The notes: a model not told the origin generated them from the sequence alone. Shown: positions 1 to 9,312, counted from the stretch's first letter. The stretch is 64,000 bases of DNA from Demequina mangrovi (GCF_000759715.1 NZ_BBLU01000016.1:17650-81649), one strand, 5' to 3'. Translations and numbers: made by a program.

Positions 1-99
1 GGAGCGTGGCAGACCTGGGTCGAGGGCTACGTCAGCCGCGGCGAGAAGGACGACGTCGACCGCGAGCTGGAACGCCTCCTCGGCTCCGAGGACGCGTAA
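1..99 (+). CDS. C-terminal end of a truncated gene, unidentified
   Basis: The last 32 codons of a reading frame that enters from the left edge of the window and stops at TAA. The visible tail contains WQTWVEGYVSRGEKDDVDRE and ends LLGSEDA. It is hydrophilic and probably helical, with no diagnostic motif. In many actinobacteria a zinc-dependent metalloprotease of the DUF2342 family lies at this place beside uvrD2, but the fragment is too short to confirm that. Confidence 0.5.
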   Translation, partial: GAWQTWVEGYVSRGEKDDVDRELERLLGSEDA

Positions 100-241
100 G
101 GTACTCACGGACCGCGGCGCGACACCCGTCCATCGATGGCTGGATTTCGCGCCGTCCCGTCTACGCTGAGGGATCAAGGGCCCTCTGCGGCCCGCAGACG
201 TGCGGCGCGTTCCGCCGCGCCAAGGAGAGAAGGAGAGCCGA

Positions 242-400
242 ATGGCTGACAAGTACTCGGGCGAGTTCTACTGCGTCAAGTGCAAGGACAAGCGCACCAC
301 CGAGGGCGACGTCGTCGTCTCGGAGAACGGCCGCCGCATGGCGAAGGCCGTCTGCCCGGAGTGCGGCACCAAGCTGAACCGCATCCTCGGCAAGGCGTAA
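242..400 (+). CDS. DUF5679 family zinc-ribbon-like small protein
   Basis: A 52-residue protein beginning MADKYSGEFYCVKCKDKR. It has two CxxC pairs, YCVKCK near residue 12 and CPECGTK near residue 40, the spacing of a small zinc ribbon. This matches the actinobacterial DUF5679 family, whose function is unknown. The ATG is chosen because AAGGAG/AGGAG stretches lie about 7-16 bases upstream; a longer in-frame start at 200 would place this ribosome-binding site inside the gene. A strong hairpin terminator follows directly. Confidence 0.85.
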   Translation: MADKYSGEFYCVKCKDKRTTEGDVVVSENGRRMAKAVCPECGTKLNRILGKA

Positions 401-417
401 AGCCAGCAGAGCTCCGT

Positions 418-448
418 AAGGGCCGGTCCCCGCTGGGGGCCGGCCCTT
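418..448 (+). terminator. intrinsic terminator after the DUF5679 gene
   Basis: AAGGGCCGG at 418-426 pairs with CCGGCCCTT at 440-448, and CCCC/GGGG extends the stem inward around a GCT loop. There is no long T-tract, as is usual in very GC-rich genomes. Confidence 0.75.
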
Positions 449-512
449 CGCGCGTCTCGGGGCGCCTGTGGACAGCGGCGGCGCCGTCGCCGTCGCGTGC
501 GACCGTGGGCGC

Positions 513-1211
513 ATGAGCCCGCAGCCCGCCGTCCCGCAGCTGTGGCGCGGCGACGGGACCGAGCAGCGCGGGCTGGTGGACGATGCACCGCCCGCTCCGG
601 ATCTCGAGGGCGCGCACGTACGGGTCCAGGGGGTCTCCGGCGCGGGTGCGGCGGCCGCGATCGCGGCTGCGGCGGCCGGGGCCGCGTCGGTCAGCCTCGT
701 CGCGCTCGCCGGCGACCGGGGACCCGCGGGGACCCGGCACCTCGCGCGGCGGCTGGCCGAGGAGGCACCCGGGATCCGCGTGCACCTCGACGCGACGCGC
801 CGGGTCGACGGGGAGGTCATCGCCGCGTACGGCGCCGTCCCCGCCCGCCTGCAGCATCGGCTGATGCTCGCGGGACCGCACGTGGTCATGCTCGCCGACG
901 AGGCGGGGTGGGCCGTGCTCCCCGTGAGCCCCGGGACCGCCGCATGCGCGCGGTGCCTCGACCTGCGCCGTGCCGATGCGGATCCCGCGTGGCCCGTGCT
1001 CGCGGCGCAGTGCGAGGCGTACGCGCCGCCTCGCGATCCCCTGTCGGCCTCGCTCGCGGGCGCGCTCGCCGCATCGTCACTCGCGGCCCTGCTCGCCGGA
1101 GGTGCGGCACCGGCCTGGCGCGTCGAGCGCGGACTGCCGCTGAGGCTCGTCGCGGCGCCGCATCGCGACTGCGGCTGCGGTGCGTCCGGCGCGACCGCGG
1201 ACGCCCTCTAG
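513..1211 (+). CDS. orphan E1-like / TOMM cyclodehydratase-like protein
   Basis: A 232-residue protein. The middle part (AGAAAAIAAAAAGAASVSLV, about residues 40-60) resembles the nucleotide-binding fold of ThiF/E1 enzymes. The C-terminal part has CARCLDLRRADADPAWP and later HRDCGCG, the CxxC ... CxC zinc-binding pattern of TOMM leader-peptide-binding E1-like proteins. No YcaO enzyme, precursor peptide or ThiS-like partner lies nearby. The neighbour is uvrD2, as for similarly annotated actinobacterial proteins, so it is probably a housekeeping derivative and not part of a bacteriocin cluster. Its stop shares a CTAG palindrome with the convergent uvrD2 stop. The family call is by motif recall only; the function is unknown. 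Confidence 0.6.
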   Translation: MSPQPAVPQLWRGDGTEQRGLVDDAPPAPDLEGAHVRVQGVSGAGAAAAIAAAAAGAASVSLVALAGDRGPAGTRHLARRLAEEAPGIRVHLDATRRVDGEVIAAYGAVPARLQHRLMLAGPHVVMLADEAGWAVLPVSPGTAACARCLDLRRADADPAWPVLAAQCEAYAPPRDPLSASLAGALAASSLAALLAGGAAPAWRVERGLPLRLVAAPHRDCGCGASGATADAL

Positions 1212-3199
1212 TCCTCGGCGACGATCTCCAGGATCTGCAGGCCGTACTTGTCGAGCTTGGAGGCGCCGACGCCGCTCACGCGGGCGAGCTCGCCCAGCGT
1301 CGCCGGACGGTCGCGCGCGATCTCGACGAGGGATACGTCCGTCAGCACCGTGAAGGCGGGCTTCGATGTCTCCTGCGCGAGCGCGAGGCGCCACTGCTTG
1401 AGCGTGTCGTACAGCCGCAGCGCCTCGGGTCCCAGGTCCGCGAGCTTCTCGGAGGTGGGCTTGCGCGCCGCGCGGGGGGGGCGGGCGTCCGGCCACTGCT
1501 GCTCGAGGAAGCGGGTGCGCTTGCGGGTGCCCTTGCCGCCCGCCTTGCGCGAGCGCGCGAAGCTGAGCGCGAGGTGCTCGCGGGCGCGCGTGACGGACAC
1601 GTAGAGGAGGCGCTTCTCCTCCTCGAGCTGCTCGTCGGTCTCGGCGTGGGTGATGGGCAGCAGGCCCTCGGAGCAGCCGACGATGAACACGGCGTCCCAC
1701 TCGAGGCCCTTGGCGGCGTGCATCGAGGTGAGGGTCACGCCCTCGACCGCCGGGGCGTGCTGCGCCTGCGCCCGCTCGGCGAGGTGCTCGACGTAGTCGC
1801 GCATCGTCGCCCCGTCGCCGGTGTCCGCCGCGAGGTCGTCGGCGAGGTTGACCAGCGCCTGCAGCGCGTCCCAGCGCTCCCGGACCGCGCCGCGCGCCGC
1901 GGGCGGCTCCTCGGCCCATCCGAGCTCGCCGAGGGCGTCGCGGACCTTCTCGCCCAGCGGGCGCTCGTCGGGCGCGACCGCGGCGCCGCGCAGCAGCACG
2001 ATCGCCTTGCGCACCTCCTCGCGGTCGAAGAAGCGCTGGCCGCCGCGCACCAGGTAGCCGATGCCGCGCTCCGCGAGCGCCTCCTCGATCGCCTCCGACT
2101 GGCTGTTGACGCGGTAGAGCACCGCGATCTCGCGCGCGGGCACGCCGGTGGCGATGAGCCGCTCGATCGCGGCGACCACGCCCTGCGCCTCCGACTCGTC
2201 GTCGTCGTACGCGCGGTAGTCGACCGCGGGGCCGGTGGGCCGTTGCGCCACGAGCTCGACGCCGAGACCGCCGGCGCCGCGCTTGCGCATGAGCTCGTTG
2301 GCGAGGCGCACCACCTGCGGCGTCGAGCGGTAGTCGCGGACCAGGCGCACCTGGGTCGCGTCGGGGTAGGTGCGCGTGAACTGCAGGAGGTGCTCGGGGC
2401 TCGCGCCGGCGAACGAGTAGATGGTCTGCGCCGGGTCGCCGACCACGCACAGCTCGCGGCGGCCGCCCAGCCACTGCTCGAGCACGAACTGCTGGAGCGG
2501 GGAGACGTCCTGGTACTCGTCGACCACGAAGTGCCGGTACTGGCGGCGGATCTGGTCGCCGACCTCGGGGAAGCGGCCCACGATGTCCGCGAGCATGAGG
2601 AGGATGTCCTCGAAGTCGAGCACGACGGCATCGGTCTTGGCGTCCTCGTACGCGCGCATGACATCGGCGACCTGGGTCGCGGGAAGGTTGGCGGGCGACG
2701 GGCGGCCGAGCCGCGCGATCTTCGCGGCGTAGTCGGCCGGGTCGACGAGCGAGACCTTCGCCCACTCGATCTCCGCCGCGAGGTCGCGGACGGTGAGACG
2801 GTCGGGACTGAGGCCGGCGTCGCGCGCGGCACGGCCCACGAGCGGGGCCTTCTGCTTGACGAGCTCGGGGATCTGACCGCCGATCACCTGCGGCCAGAAG
2901 TAGCTGAGCTGGCGGAGCGCGGCGGCGTGGAACGTGCGCGCCTGGACGCCCGTGACGCCGAGCCCGCGGAGGCGGGTGCGCATCTCCCCCGCCGCGCGTG
3001 CGGTGAACGTCACCGCGAGGACGGACTGCGGGTTGTACGCGTTGACGCGCACGCCGTACGCGATGCGGTGCGTGATCGCGCGCGTCTTGCCGGTGCCGGC
3101 GCCCGCGAGCACGGCGACGGGACCGTGGAGCGCGGAGGCGACCTCCCGCTGCTCGGGGTCGAGGGCCTCGAGGATCTGGTCTGCTGACATCGCGGCCAT
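1208..3199 (-). CDS. uvrD2: ATP-dependent DNA helicase UvrD2 (superfamily I, HRDC domain)
   Basis: A 663-residue 3'-5' DNA translocase of the UvrD/Rep family. Walker A is GAGTGKT near residue 36. The DExx box is FVVDEYQDVSP, motif III is VVGDPAQTIYSFAGAS, and motif VI is in LLYVSVTRAREHLALSF. The last ~75 residues (RLYDTLKQWRLALAQ ... GVGASKLDKYG) form an HRDC domain, which separates mycobacterial-type UvrD2 from UvrD1/PcrA. UvrD2 is essential in mycobacteria and acts in repair. Two in-frame ATGs lie three codons apart, at 3199 and 3190; neither has a clear ribosome-binding site. Confidence 0.93.
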   Translation of the reverse strand: MAAMSADQILEALDPEQREVASALHGPVAVLAGAGTGKTRAITHRIAYGVRVNAYNPQSVLAVTFTARAAGEMRTRLRGLGVTGVQARTFHAAALRQLSYFWPQVIGGQIPELVKQKAPLVGRAARDAGLSPDRLTVRDLAAEIEWAKVSLVDPADYAAKIARLGRPSPANLPATQVADVMRAYEDAKTDAVVLDFEDILLMLADIVGRFPEVGDQIRRQYRHFVVDEYQDVSPLQQFVLEQWLGGRRELCVVGDPAQTIYSFAGASPEHLLQFTRTYPDATQVRLVRDYRSTPQVVRLANELMRKRGAGGLGVELVAQRPTGPAVDYRAYDDDESEAQGVVAAIERLIATGVPAREIAVLYRVNSQSEAIEEALAERGIGYLVRGGQRFFDREEVRKAIVLLRGAAVAPDERPLGEKVRDALGELGWAEEPPAARGAVRERWDALQALVNLADDLAADTGDGATMRDYVEHLAERAQAQHAPAVEGVTLTSMHAAKGLEWDAVFIVGCSEGLLPITHAETDEQLEEEKRLLYVSVTRAREHLALSFARSRKAGGKGTRKRTRFLEQQWPDARPPRAARKPTSEKLADLGPEALRLYDTLKQWRLALAQETSKPAFTVLTDVSLVEIARDRPATLGELARVSGVGASKLDKYGLQILEIVAED

Positions 3200-3253
3200 T
3201 GTGTCAGCCGGCGCCGACAGCGAGGTGCGCCTTGTGGACGATGCGCGCTCCGG

Positions 3254-3652
3254 TCAGGCGGGCAGCCGGCCGCGGCAGACGTCGCGCCAGCGGTCGGGGT
3301 TCCGCGCGAGCGCCTCGAGCTCGCCCACCCGGTCGAGCAGCCCGGCGATCGCGTCGGGCGAGGCCTCGGCCTGCGGACGCGGCTGGCCGCGCCAGCGCGC
3401 CGCTCCTCCGGCGTCGATCGCCCATCTCCACCACTCGGCGCGGTGCGGTGCCGGGTAGGCCACGCATCGTGCCTCGTGCCAGTCCCATGTGACGCAGAAG
3501 CCCAGGGCCTCGTTCTCGACGAAGACGTGGAGGACGTGCTCGGACGCCTCGTTCATCACGGCGGCGACCCGGTATCCGCGACCCTCGAGCCGTGCCCGCA
3601 GCGGCCCCGTGACGAGGCCGACGGTGCTCGCGAAGTCGTCGAGCTCGATCAT
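3254..3652 (-). CDS. hypothetical protein, 132 aa
   Basis: The protein starts MIELDDFASTVGLVTGPLRA. It is soluble and rich in Trp (WDWHEARC, AEWWRWAID) and has no membrane segment. The ATG is preceded by GAGGGAGG about five bases upstream, which sets the start. The middle strand pattern (EHVLHVFVENEALGFCVTW) could be a small alpha/beta fold like YbjN, but I do not recognise it with confidence. It lies between nudC and uvrD2, both on the same strand. Confidence 0.7.
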   Translation of the reverse strand: MIELDDFASTVGLVTGPLRARLEGRGYRVAAVMNEASEHVLHVFVENEALGFCVTWDWHEARCVAYPAPHRAEWWRWAIDAGGAARWRGQPRPQAEASPDAIAGLLDRVGELEALARNPDRWRDVCRGRLPA

Positions 3653-3825
3653 CGTCCCTCCCTCAGGAAGCGGGTGGCCGCGGGCCCGCCGGCGCGGGCG
3701 CATCGTCCATGCGGGGAGGCTATCCGCGGCGCCGGGCTCGGAGCCAGAGGCGGGCGAGGACACGCAGGGAACGTGCGTGGCGCAGGCGTGGACGGGCGCC
3801 CGGCCCGCCCGCCGCACGGTCGCCG

Positions 3826-4752
3826 TCACACGTCGACGGTCACGTCCGCGCGACGCTCCGGGAGGACGCCGCCGTACCAGTCCTCGAGCATCCGGCGCGC
3901 GACCGAGCCCTTGGGCGCGAGGATCACCTCGCCGGTCGCGATGAGGTCGGCGAGGTCCTCGCGCGCGACGAAGCGCGCCTCGGAGACCTCGTCCATGTCG
4001 AGCGCGAGCGCCTCGGGGCGGGCGGTGCGCGCGCGGAAGGCCACCATCACCGAGGCGGGGAACGGCCACGGCTGGGAGCCCAGGTACTCGAGGTCGGTGA
4101 GCGCGAGGCTCGACTCCTCCTCCACCTCGCGGTGCACGGCCTGCTCGAAGGTCTCCCCCGGCTCGACGTAGCCCGCAAGGTGGGAGAAGCGTCGCGGCGA
4201 CCAGCTCGCGGCGTGGGCGAGCAGCAGCCGGTCCTCGGGATCGGTGATGGCGACGATGATCGCGGGGTCGGTGCGCGGGTAGTGCTCGCGGTCGTCACGC
4301 TCGCAGCGGCGCACCCACCCGCCGTGATCCGGCACCGTCGGCTCCCCGCAGAGCGAGCAGCGCGGGTGGCTCGCGTGCCAGTTGGCGATCGCCACGGCGG
4401 TCGAGGCGAGCTCGTGGTCGCGCTCGCCGTCGGTGCCGCGGTCCCAGAAACCGGCGAGCAGGTCGCGCAGCCCGCTCATGCGCTCGCCGCCGATGCCGTC
4501 CGGGTCCGCGCCGAACGAGGCGTCCTCGGGCACGAGCGCCGCGAGGTCGCGGTCGCCGTCACGCCCCAGGTAGATGCGCAGCCGCGCCTCCGGCTGGTCG
4601 GCAGGCGCGAGCTCGATCAGGCGACCGTCCGCCGTGAGGACACGCCCGTCGCGCACCACGATCGCGTCGCAGCCCTCGAGGTCGACGGTGTCGCGGCGCT
4701 CGGCGGCGCGGTCGATGCGGCTGGGCAGGTCGAGCGGCCAGGGGTTCCTCAT
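3826..4752 (-). CDS. nudC: NAD(+)/NADH pyrophosphatase, Nudix family
   Basis: A 308-residue protein. NudC hydrolyses NADH/NAD to NMN(H) plus AMP and removes NAD caps from RNA. The Nudix box is GYVEPGETFEQAVHREVEEE (about residues 195-215), and its usual final Gly is Ser. The NudC-specific motif SQPWPFP follows. A zinc-ribbon remnant, CSLCGEPTVPDHGGWVRRC, precedes the box; the fourth Cys of the E. coli protein is replaced (ERDDREHYPRTDP), a change I recall as common in actinobacterial NudC. The start MRNPWPLDL at 4752 is chosen because TACGGT ends six bases before the ATG, suggesting a leaderless mRNA. Confidence 0.92.
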   Translation of the reverse strand: MRNPWPLDLPSRIDRAAERRDTVDLEGCDAIVVRDGRVLTADGRLIELAPADQPEARLRIYLGRDGDRDLAALVPEDASFGADPDGIGGERMSGLRDLLAGFWDRGTDGERDHELASTAVAIANWHASHPRCSLCGEPTVPDHGGWVRRCERDDREHYPRTDPAIIVAITDPEDRLLLAHAASWSPRRFSHLAGYVEPGETFEQAVHREVEEESSLALTDLEYLGSQPWPFPASVMVAFRARTARPEALALDMDEVSEARFVAREDLADLIATGEVILAPKGSVARRMLEDWYGGVLPERRADVTVDV

Positions 4753-4758
4753 CCCGTC

Positions 4759-4764
4759 ACCGTA
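4759..4764 (-). promoter_or_regulatory. -10 box of a leaderless nudC transcript
   Basis: TACGGT on the minus strand ends six bases before the nudC ATG. No convincing -35 element is visible. Confidence 0.5.
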
Positions 4765-5033
4765 CTGCCGAGCCGACAACAGGCGCCCCATGGGAGACGG
4801 CACCGCGTCGAAACCGTCCGTGAGCGCCCCATTCGCCGGGGGGGGCGGGGTGGGCTCGGTGCATCCGCCAGCCACCTCGCGACCCTCCCCCGCCGGAATG
4901 GGGCGCCGGCGGTCGCTTCCGCGCCGTGCACGCGTGCCATGGGGCATCCACGGTCGCCCACCGGACCCGGGCACGCGAGGCATCGTCCCTGGCCCGCGCG
5001 GCGTGGAGCGTGGCGCCGCGCCGCCGTTGGCTC

Positions 5034-5039
5034 TACCGT
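5034..5039 (+). promoter_or_regulatory. -10 box of a leaderless phosphotransferase transcript
   Basis: TACCGT followed by six bases (GAGCCT) and then GTG. Transcription would begin at or next to the start codon, supporting GTG at 5046. Confidence 0.5.
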
Positions 5040-5045
5040 GAGCCT

Positions 5046-5984
5046 GTGCCTCGTTCACCGCTCGCGCTCGCAGCCCTGGCGTCCGTCGCCGTGCCCGGGC
5101 TCGACGTCTACGACGTGCTCCGCAGCCCGCATACCGACGCCGACTTCGAGGTCGTCGTGGTGAAGGACGCGACCGGGCGCCGATGGATCGTGCGTGCGCC
5201 CAAGCGCGCCGCCGCCGGTGCGGCCCTCGAGGCCGAGAAGGGGCTCCTCAACGCGCTCAAGCGGGCGTACGAGGCGGGCATCGTGTCGTTCGAGGTGCCC
5301 CACCCCGAGGGCGCCGCCGAGCTGGGCACCGACGAGGGCCGCGCGATCGTCTACACCGAGGTCCGCGGCGCGCAGCTCATGCTCGCGGCGCTGCAGCCCG
5401 GTCCGGGCCTGGCCGCGTCGGTGGGCCGTGCGATCGCCGAGATCCACGAGCTTCCGATCGCCGTGGTCGAGGACCAGGGCCTGCCCTCGTACTCCCCCGA
5501 GGAGTTCAGGGAGCGCCGCCTCGCCGAGCTCGACGCCGGGATCCAGACCGGCAAGGTGCCGCCGCGCCTCGCCGACCGCTGGGAGCGCCAGCTCGAGAAC
5601 GTCGCCTGGTGGCGCTTCGACCCGACGGTGGTCCACGGCGACATGGGCGAGCACCAGATCTTCGTCGCCGACGGCTCGGTGGTGGGCATCGTCGACTGGA
5701 TGGACGCGCGCGTCGCGGATCCCGCCGACGACCTCGCCTGGCTGGTCGCGGCCGCCCCCGACGATGTGCTCGACTCCGTGGTCGAGGCGTACCACGGCCG
5801 CCGCCGCGAGCTGCGGGATCCGCATCTGCTCGACCGCGCCCGCCTCGCCTCGGAGATGGCGCTCATGCGCTGGCTCATGTACGGCGTGCGCACCGACAAC
5901 GCCGACATCACCTCCGACGGCGAGGGCATGCTCGTGGACCTCGAGGCGATGCTCTTCGACGAGGTCGACGGCGACGACGCCTGA
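5046..5984 (+). CDS. aminoglycoside/macrolide phosphotransferase-like kinase
   Basis: A 312-residue protein of the APH/choline kinase fold. It has the Brenner motif VVHGDMGEHQIFVADGSVVG and the metal-binding IVDWMDARVADPADDLAWL. The N-lobe (EVVVVKDATGRRWIVRAPKR) carries the ATP-binding strands and a Lys. It most resembles macrolide 2'-phosphotransferase-like proteins found beside adnAB in Micrococcales. The substrate is unknown, and resistance should not be assumed from this fold. It is transcribed away from nudC and converges on adnB. Confidence 0.8.
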   Translation: MPRSPLALAALASVAVPGLDVYDVLRSPHTDADFEVVVVKDATGRRWIVRAPKRAAAGAALEAEKGLLNALKRAYEAGIVSFEVPHPEGAAELGTDEGRAIVYTEVRGAQLMLAALQPGPGLAASVGRAIAEIHELPIAVVEDQGLPSYSPEEFRERRLAELDAGIQTGKVPPRLADRWERQLENVAWWRFDPTVVHGDMGEHQIFVADGSVVGIVDWMDARVADPADDLAWLVAAAPDDVLDSVVEAYHGRRRELRDPHLLDRARLASEMALMRWLMYGVRTDNADITSDGEGMLVDLEAMLFDEVDGDDA

Positions 5985-6054
5985 CGGCTCGCACCTCACG
6001 CCTCACCGCTGACGACCGACGTCCTCGGGCGCCCCATCCCGCGTGCCACCCGCG

Positions 6055-9000
6055 TCAGGTGGCGAGCAGCGCCTCGATCTCCTCGCGCGTGAGCAGCCGC
6101 TCCGGCCTCACGGTCGCATCGTCCTTCACGTAGTGGAAGGCCGCATCGACGTCCTCGAGCGGCACCCCGGTCCATTCGGACCACGCGAGCCGGTACACCG
6201 CGAGCTGCACCTCGCGCGAGGCGCGCTCCTCGGGGTCGCGCGGCGCCGAGCCGGACTTCCAGTCGACCACCGTGACCCGGTCGAGCCCCGCACCCGCGGG
6301 GAACACCGCGTCGATGCGCGAGCGGATGGTGACGCCGGCGATGGGCACCTCGACGTCGACCTCGATGTGGCTGGGGGTGCGCGCCGCCCAGGCCGAGCGC
6401 GCGAACGCCTCGGTGAGCGCCTCGATGTCGGCCGCGTCCTCGTCCGGGCCGAGGTCGTCGATCGACAGCAGCGGCACGTGGCCGTACTGCGCCTCGATCC
6501 AGGCGTGGAGCAGGCTGCCGCGCTGCGCCGCCGCGGTGGGCTGCGCGGGCAGCGGACGGCGCAGCTGCGCGGTGAACGCGTCCCGGTCGCGCCGCAGGGC
6601 CACGAGCGCCGAGGTCGACAGGTGCGCCGGCATGGCGACGTCACCGACGCCCTGCTCGCGTTCGCGACGCTCCTCGAGCATCGCCGAGATCTCACGTCCC
6701 AGCGGCAGCTCCGCCCACTCGCGGTCCGCACGGGACTCCCCCGCAGCACGCGCGTCGAACGCGGCGAGCACCTCCTGCGCGAGCGCTCGGCGCTCGAGCT
6801 GCGCCTCGGTCGGTGCGGGCGGCCACGTCGCGATCACGGGCTCGACCTCCACGGCGGAGCCGTCCTCGGGGCGCGGCTCCCAGGCCGCGTCGGACAGCAT
6901 GCCCAGGTCGACCAGCTCGCGGAGGTACACCGAGGGCGTACGGATGGTCACTCCGCCCGCCCGCCACGAGGCCGAGAGCAGCACATGCGACCTGGCGCGC
7001 GTCACGGCCACGTAGAACAGCCGACGCTCCTCCGCGACGCGATGGAGCCCGCACTCCTTCTCGAACTCCTCGATCGAGTCCGCGAGCGTGCCGTGGTCCG
7101 CGGCCCCGCGCCAGTCCCAGTGGGGCAGATCGTCGCGGTCGAGCCGCAGCTCGTAGGGCAGCTCGACGCCCTTCCCGCGCCAGCCGCCGTCCGTGTAGTA
7201 CGGGCGGCGCGAGGAGGGCTCCCCCACCGAGGGGAAGTGCCCGTCGACCAGGCCCGGCACCGCGACGACGTCCCACTCGAGGCCCTTGGCGGCGTGGACC
7301 GTGAGCACCTGGACGGCGCCGGGCTCGGGGTCCTTCACAGGCAGCTCGAGCCCGCCCTCCTCGCTGCGCGCGGCCTCGAGCCATGCGAGGAAGGCGCCGA
7401 GCGTCGCGCGCTCGGCACCGGCCGCGAACTGGCGTGCGGCGTCGACGAACGCGTCGACGTTGCGTGCGGCACGACCGTCGGGACGCGCGACGGCGGCCTC
7501 GATGTCGAGCCCCCATGCGCGCTCGGCGGCGAGGATGAGCTCGGGCAGGGAGAGGTAGGTGCGCGTGCGGACCGCGGTGACGGCCCGCTGCAGACGCACG
7601 ATGCGCGCGTGCGCCGCCTCGGACAGCGCCCGCGCCTCGCGCGAGACCCAGCCCGCGGGGGGCGGCGTCGCGAGCGCGTCGACCAGGCTCGCCTCGCTGT
7701 CGCGCGCCTCGCGGGGGCCGGCGAGCTCGCGCGACCAGTCGTGGAGCGCCGCGAGGTCGCGCACGCCGAGCGCGACCCGCTCCGAGGTGAGCAGCCGCAT
7801 CGCGGAGTCGCCGCGGGACGGGTCGTGCGCGATCTCGAGCAGCGCGACGAGGTCCGAGACCTCCGGCGTGTCGATGAGCCCGCCCAGGCCCACGACCTCG
7901 TAGTCGATGCCCGCGCGCACCAGCGCCTCGACCACGGGCGCGAACTGCGCGCGGCGGCGGCACAGCACCGCCGCGGTGGTGGGCGCCCCGCCTGCCGCGA
8001 GCTCGGCGCGTCGCGCGACGAGCCACGCCACGGCCGCATCGGCCTCCGTCACCTGATCCGCGGCGACCATGCTGTCGACGCCCGGGGCGCGGCGCGTCGG
8101 CTCCGCGGTGCCGAGGTAGCCCGCACGCGAGCGCAGCGGGAGCACCGCGACCCGCGAGGCCTCGCGCAGCGGCGCGGCCGCGGCGTTCGCGACGTCGAGG
8201 ACCGCGCCCTCGTTGCGCCACGACACGGACAGCGCGGCCTGACGGACGTCGCGGCCATGGGCGAACTCTTCGACGAACATCGGCAGCGCGCTCTCCGAGG
8301 CGCCGCGGAAGCCGTAGATCGCCTGGTTCGGGTCGCCGACCGCCATGACGTGGTGGTCCGCGCCGAACAGCCGCGCGAACAGCCGCAGCTGGCCCGGGGA
8401 CGTGTCCTGGAACTCGTCGAGCAGGATCGCCCGGTAGCGACCGCGCTCGATGGCCTGCACCGCCTCGAGCCGCGACAGCTCCGCGGCGAAGGCGACCTGG
8501 TCGGCGAAGTCGAGCTGCGAGGCCTCGCGCTTGCGACGCTGGAACTCCTCGACCAGCTCCGCGACCGCGGTGAGGGTGCGGAGCTTGGCGATCCGCTTGG
8601 CGTGGTCGTTCGCGCTGCCGGTGCGGGTGGTGAGCGGGCCCGGCGCGCGGTCGCCCGCGTTCTTGGGCAGCTCCTCGAGCGCGACCTGCGCCGCGCGCGC
8701 CCAGTCCCGGAGCTCCTGCGGCGCGACGTCGTGGTCGCGCAGCTGGCCGGCGAGCCGCGCGATCGACGTGGTGACGGTGCTGACCGCGGCGTCGGTGTCG
8801 AGCGGCCCCGTCCACGTCCCCACGACGTCCGAGGCGAGCTGCCACAGCGCCGCGGCGGTCAGGGTGGTCGCGTCCGGGTCGATGCCGAGCCGCAGCCCGT
8901 GCTCCGCGACCAGCTGCGCCGAGTACGCGTTGTAGGTCGACACCGAGGCGGGAGGCCGCGACGGGTCCGAGCCGAAGGCCGCGGTGATGCGCGACTCGGC

Positions 9001-9312
9001 GCGCTCGGCGATCTCCGCCGCGGCCTTGCGGGTGAAGGTGAGGCAGAGGATCTCGTCCGGGCTGATCGGGGTGCCGAACAGCTCCTCGGCGTGATCGAGG
9101 AGGTAGACGATGCGCAGGGACAGCGTCTCCGTCTTGCCGGAGCCTGCGCCGGCGACGACGAGCATCGGGTCGAGCCCCGCGCCGATGACGCCCTCCTGCT
9201 CGGGCGTGGGCGGGCGCCCCGTCACCAGCTCGACGAGCGCGCGCGCCTCGCGCCGCTCGCCCCTCACCAGGCCCTCGTCGCCGGGGTCCACCACCGGGGT
9301 CGCCTCGCTCAT
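6055..9312 (-). CDS. adnB: AdnB, lead motor-nuclease subunit of the AdnAB helicase
   Basis: A 1085-residue protein; AdnB of M. smegmatis is about 1095. The N-terminal UvrD-like motor has GAGSGKT (Walker A, near residue 50), ILLDEFQDTSPGQ, VGDPNQAIYGFRGAS and VAVTRARSHVLLS. The C-terminal RecB-like nuclease has LLHAWIEAQYG, VTVVDWKSG and EVQLAVYRLAW. AdnAB resects double-strand breaks in actinobacteria that lack or supplement RecBCD. The ATG overlaps the adnA stop in an ATGA junction, so the two subunits are translationally coupled. This fixes the start at 9312. Confidence 0.92.
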   Translation of the reverse strand: MSEATPVVDPGDEGLVRGERREARALVELVTGRPPTPEQEGVIGAGLDPMLVVAGAGSGKTETLSLRIVYLLDHAEELFGTPISPDEILCLTFTRKAAAEIAERAESRITAAFGSDPSRPPASVSTYNAYSAQLVAEHGLRLGIDPDATTLTAAALWQLASDVVGTWTGPLDTDAAVSTVTTSIARLAGQLRDHDVAPQELRDWARAAQVALEELPKNAGDRAPGPLTTRTGSANDHAKRIAKLRTLTAVAELVEEFQRRKREASQLDFADQVAFAAELSRLEAVQAIERGRYRAILLDEFQDTSPGQLRLFARLFGADHHVMAVGDPNQAIYGFRGASESALPMFVEEFAHGRDVRQAALSVSWRNEGAVLDVANAAAAPLREASRVAVLPLRSRAGYLGTAEPTRRAPGVDSMVAADQVTEADAAVAWLVARRAELAAGGAPTTAAVLCRRRAQFAPVVEALVRAGIDYEVVGLGGLIDTPEVSDLVALLEIAHDPSRGDSAMRLLTSERVALGVRDLAALHDWSRELAGPREARDSEASLVDALATPPPAGWVSREARALSEAAHARIVRLQRAVTAVRTRTYLSLPELILAAERAWGLDIEAAVARPDGRAARNVDAFVDAARQFAAGAERATLGAFLAWLEAARSEEGGLELPVKDPEPGAVQVLTVHAAKGLEWDVVAVPGLVDGHFPSVGEPSSRRPYYTDGGWRGKGVELPYELRLDRDDLPHWDWRGAADHGTLADSIEEFEKECGLHRVAEERRLFYVAVTRARSHVLLSASWRAGGVTIRTPSVYLRELVDLGMLSDAAWEPRPEDGSAVEVEPVIATWPPAPTEAQLERRALAQEVLAAFDARAAGESRADREWAELPLGREISAMLEERREREQGVGDVAMPAHLSTSALVALRRDRDAFTAQLRRPLPAQPTAAAQRGSLLHAWIEAQYGHVPLLSIDDLGPDEDAADIEALTEAFARSAWAARTPSHIEVDVEVPIAGVTIRSRIDAVFPAGAGLDRVTVVDWKSGSAPRDPEERASREVQLAVYRLAWSEWTGVPLEDVDAAFHYVKDDATVRPERLLTREEIEALLAT

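Noticed and set aside
513..1211. Azole-peptide (TOMM) biosynthetic cluster
   Set aside because: Only one E1-like protein is present, with no YcaO, dehydrogenase, precursor or exporter nearby.
497..3187. 896-codon open frame opposite uvrD2
   Set aside because: A GC-skewed antisense shadow: mostly Arg, Ala, Gly and Leu, with no motif, while the opposite strand encodes a complete UvrD2.
5046..5984. Antibiotic-resistance phosphotransferase
   Set aside because: The fold is right, but the gene is in a conserved housekeeping neighbourhood and nothing indicates a drug substrate.
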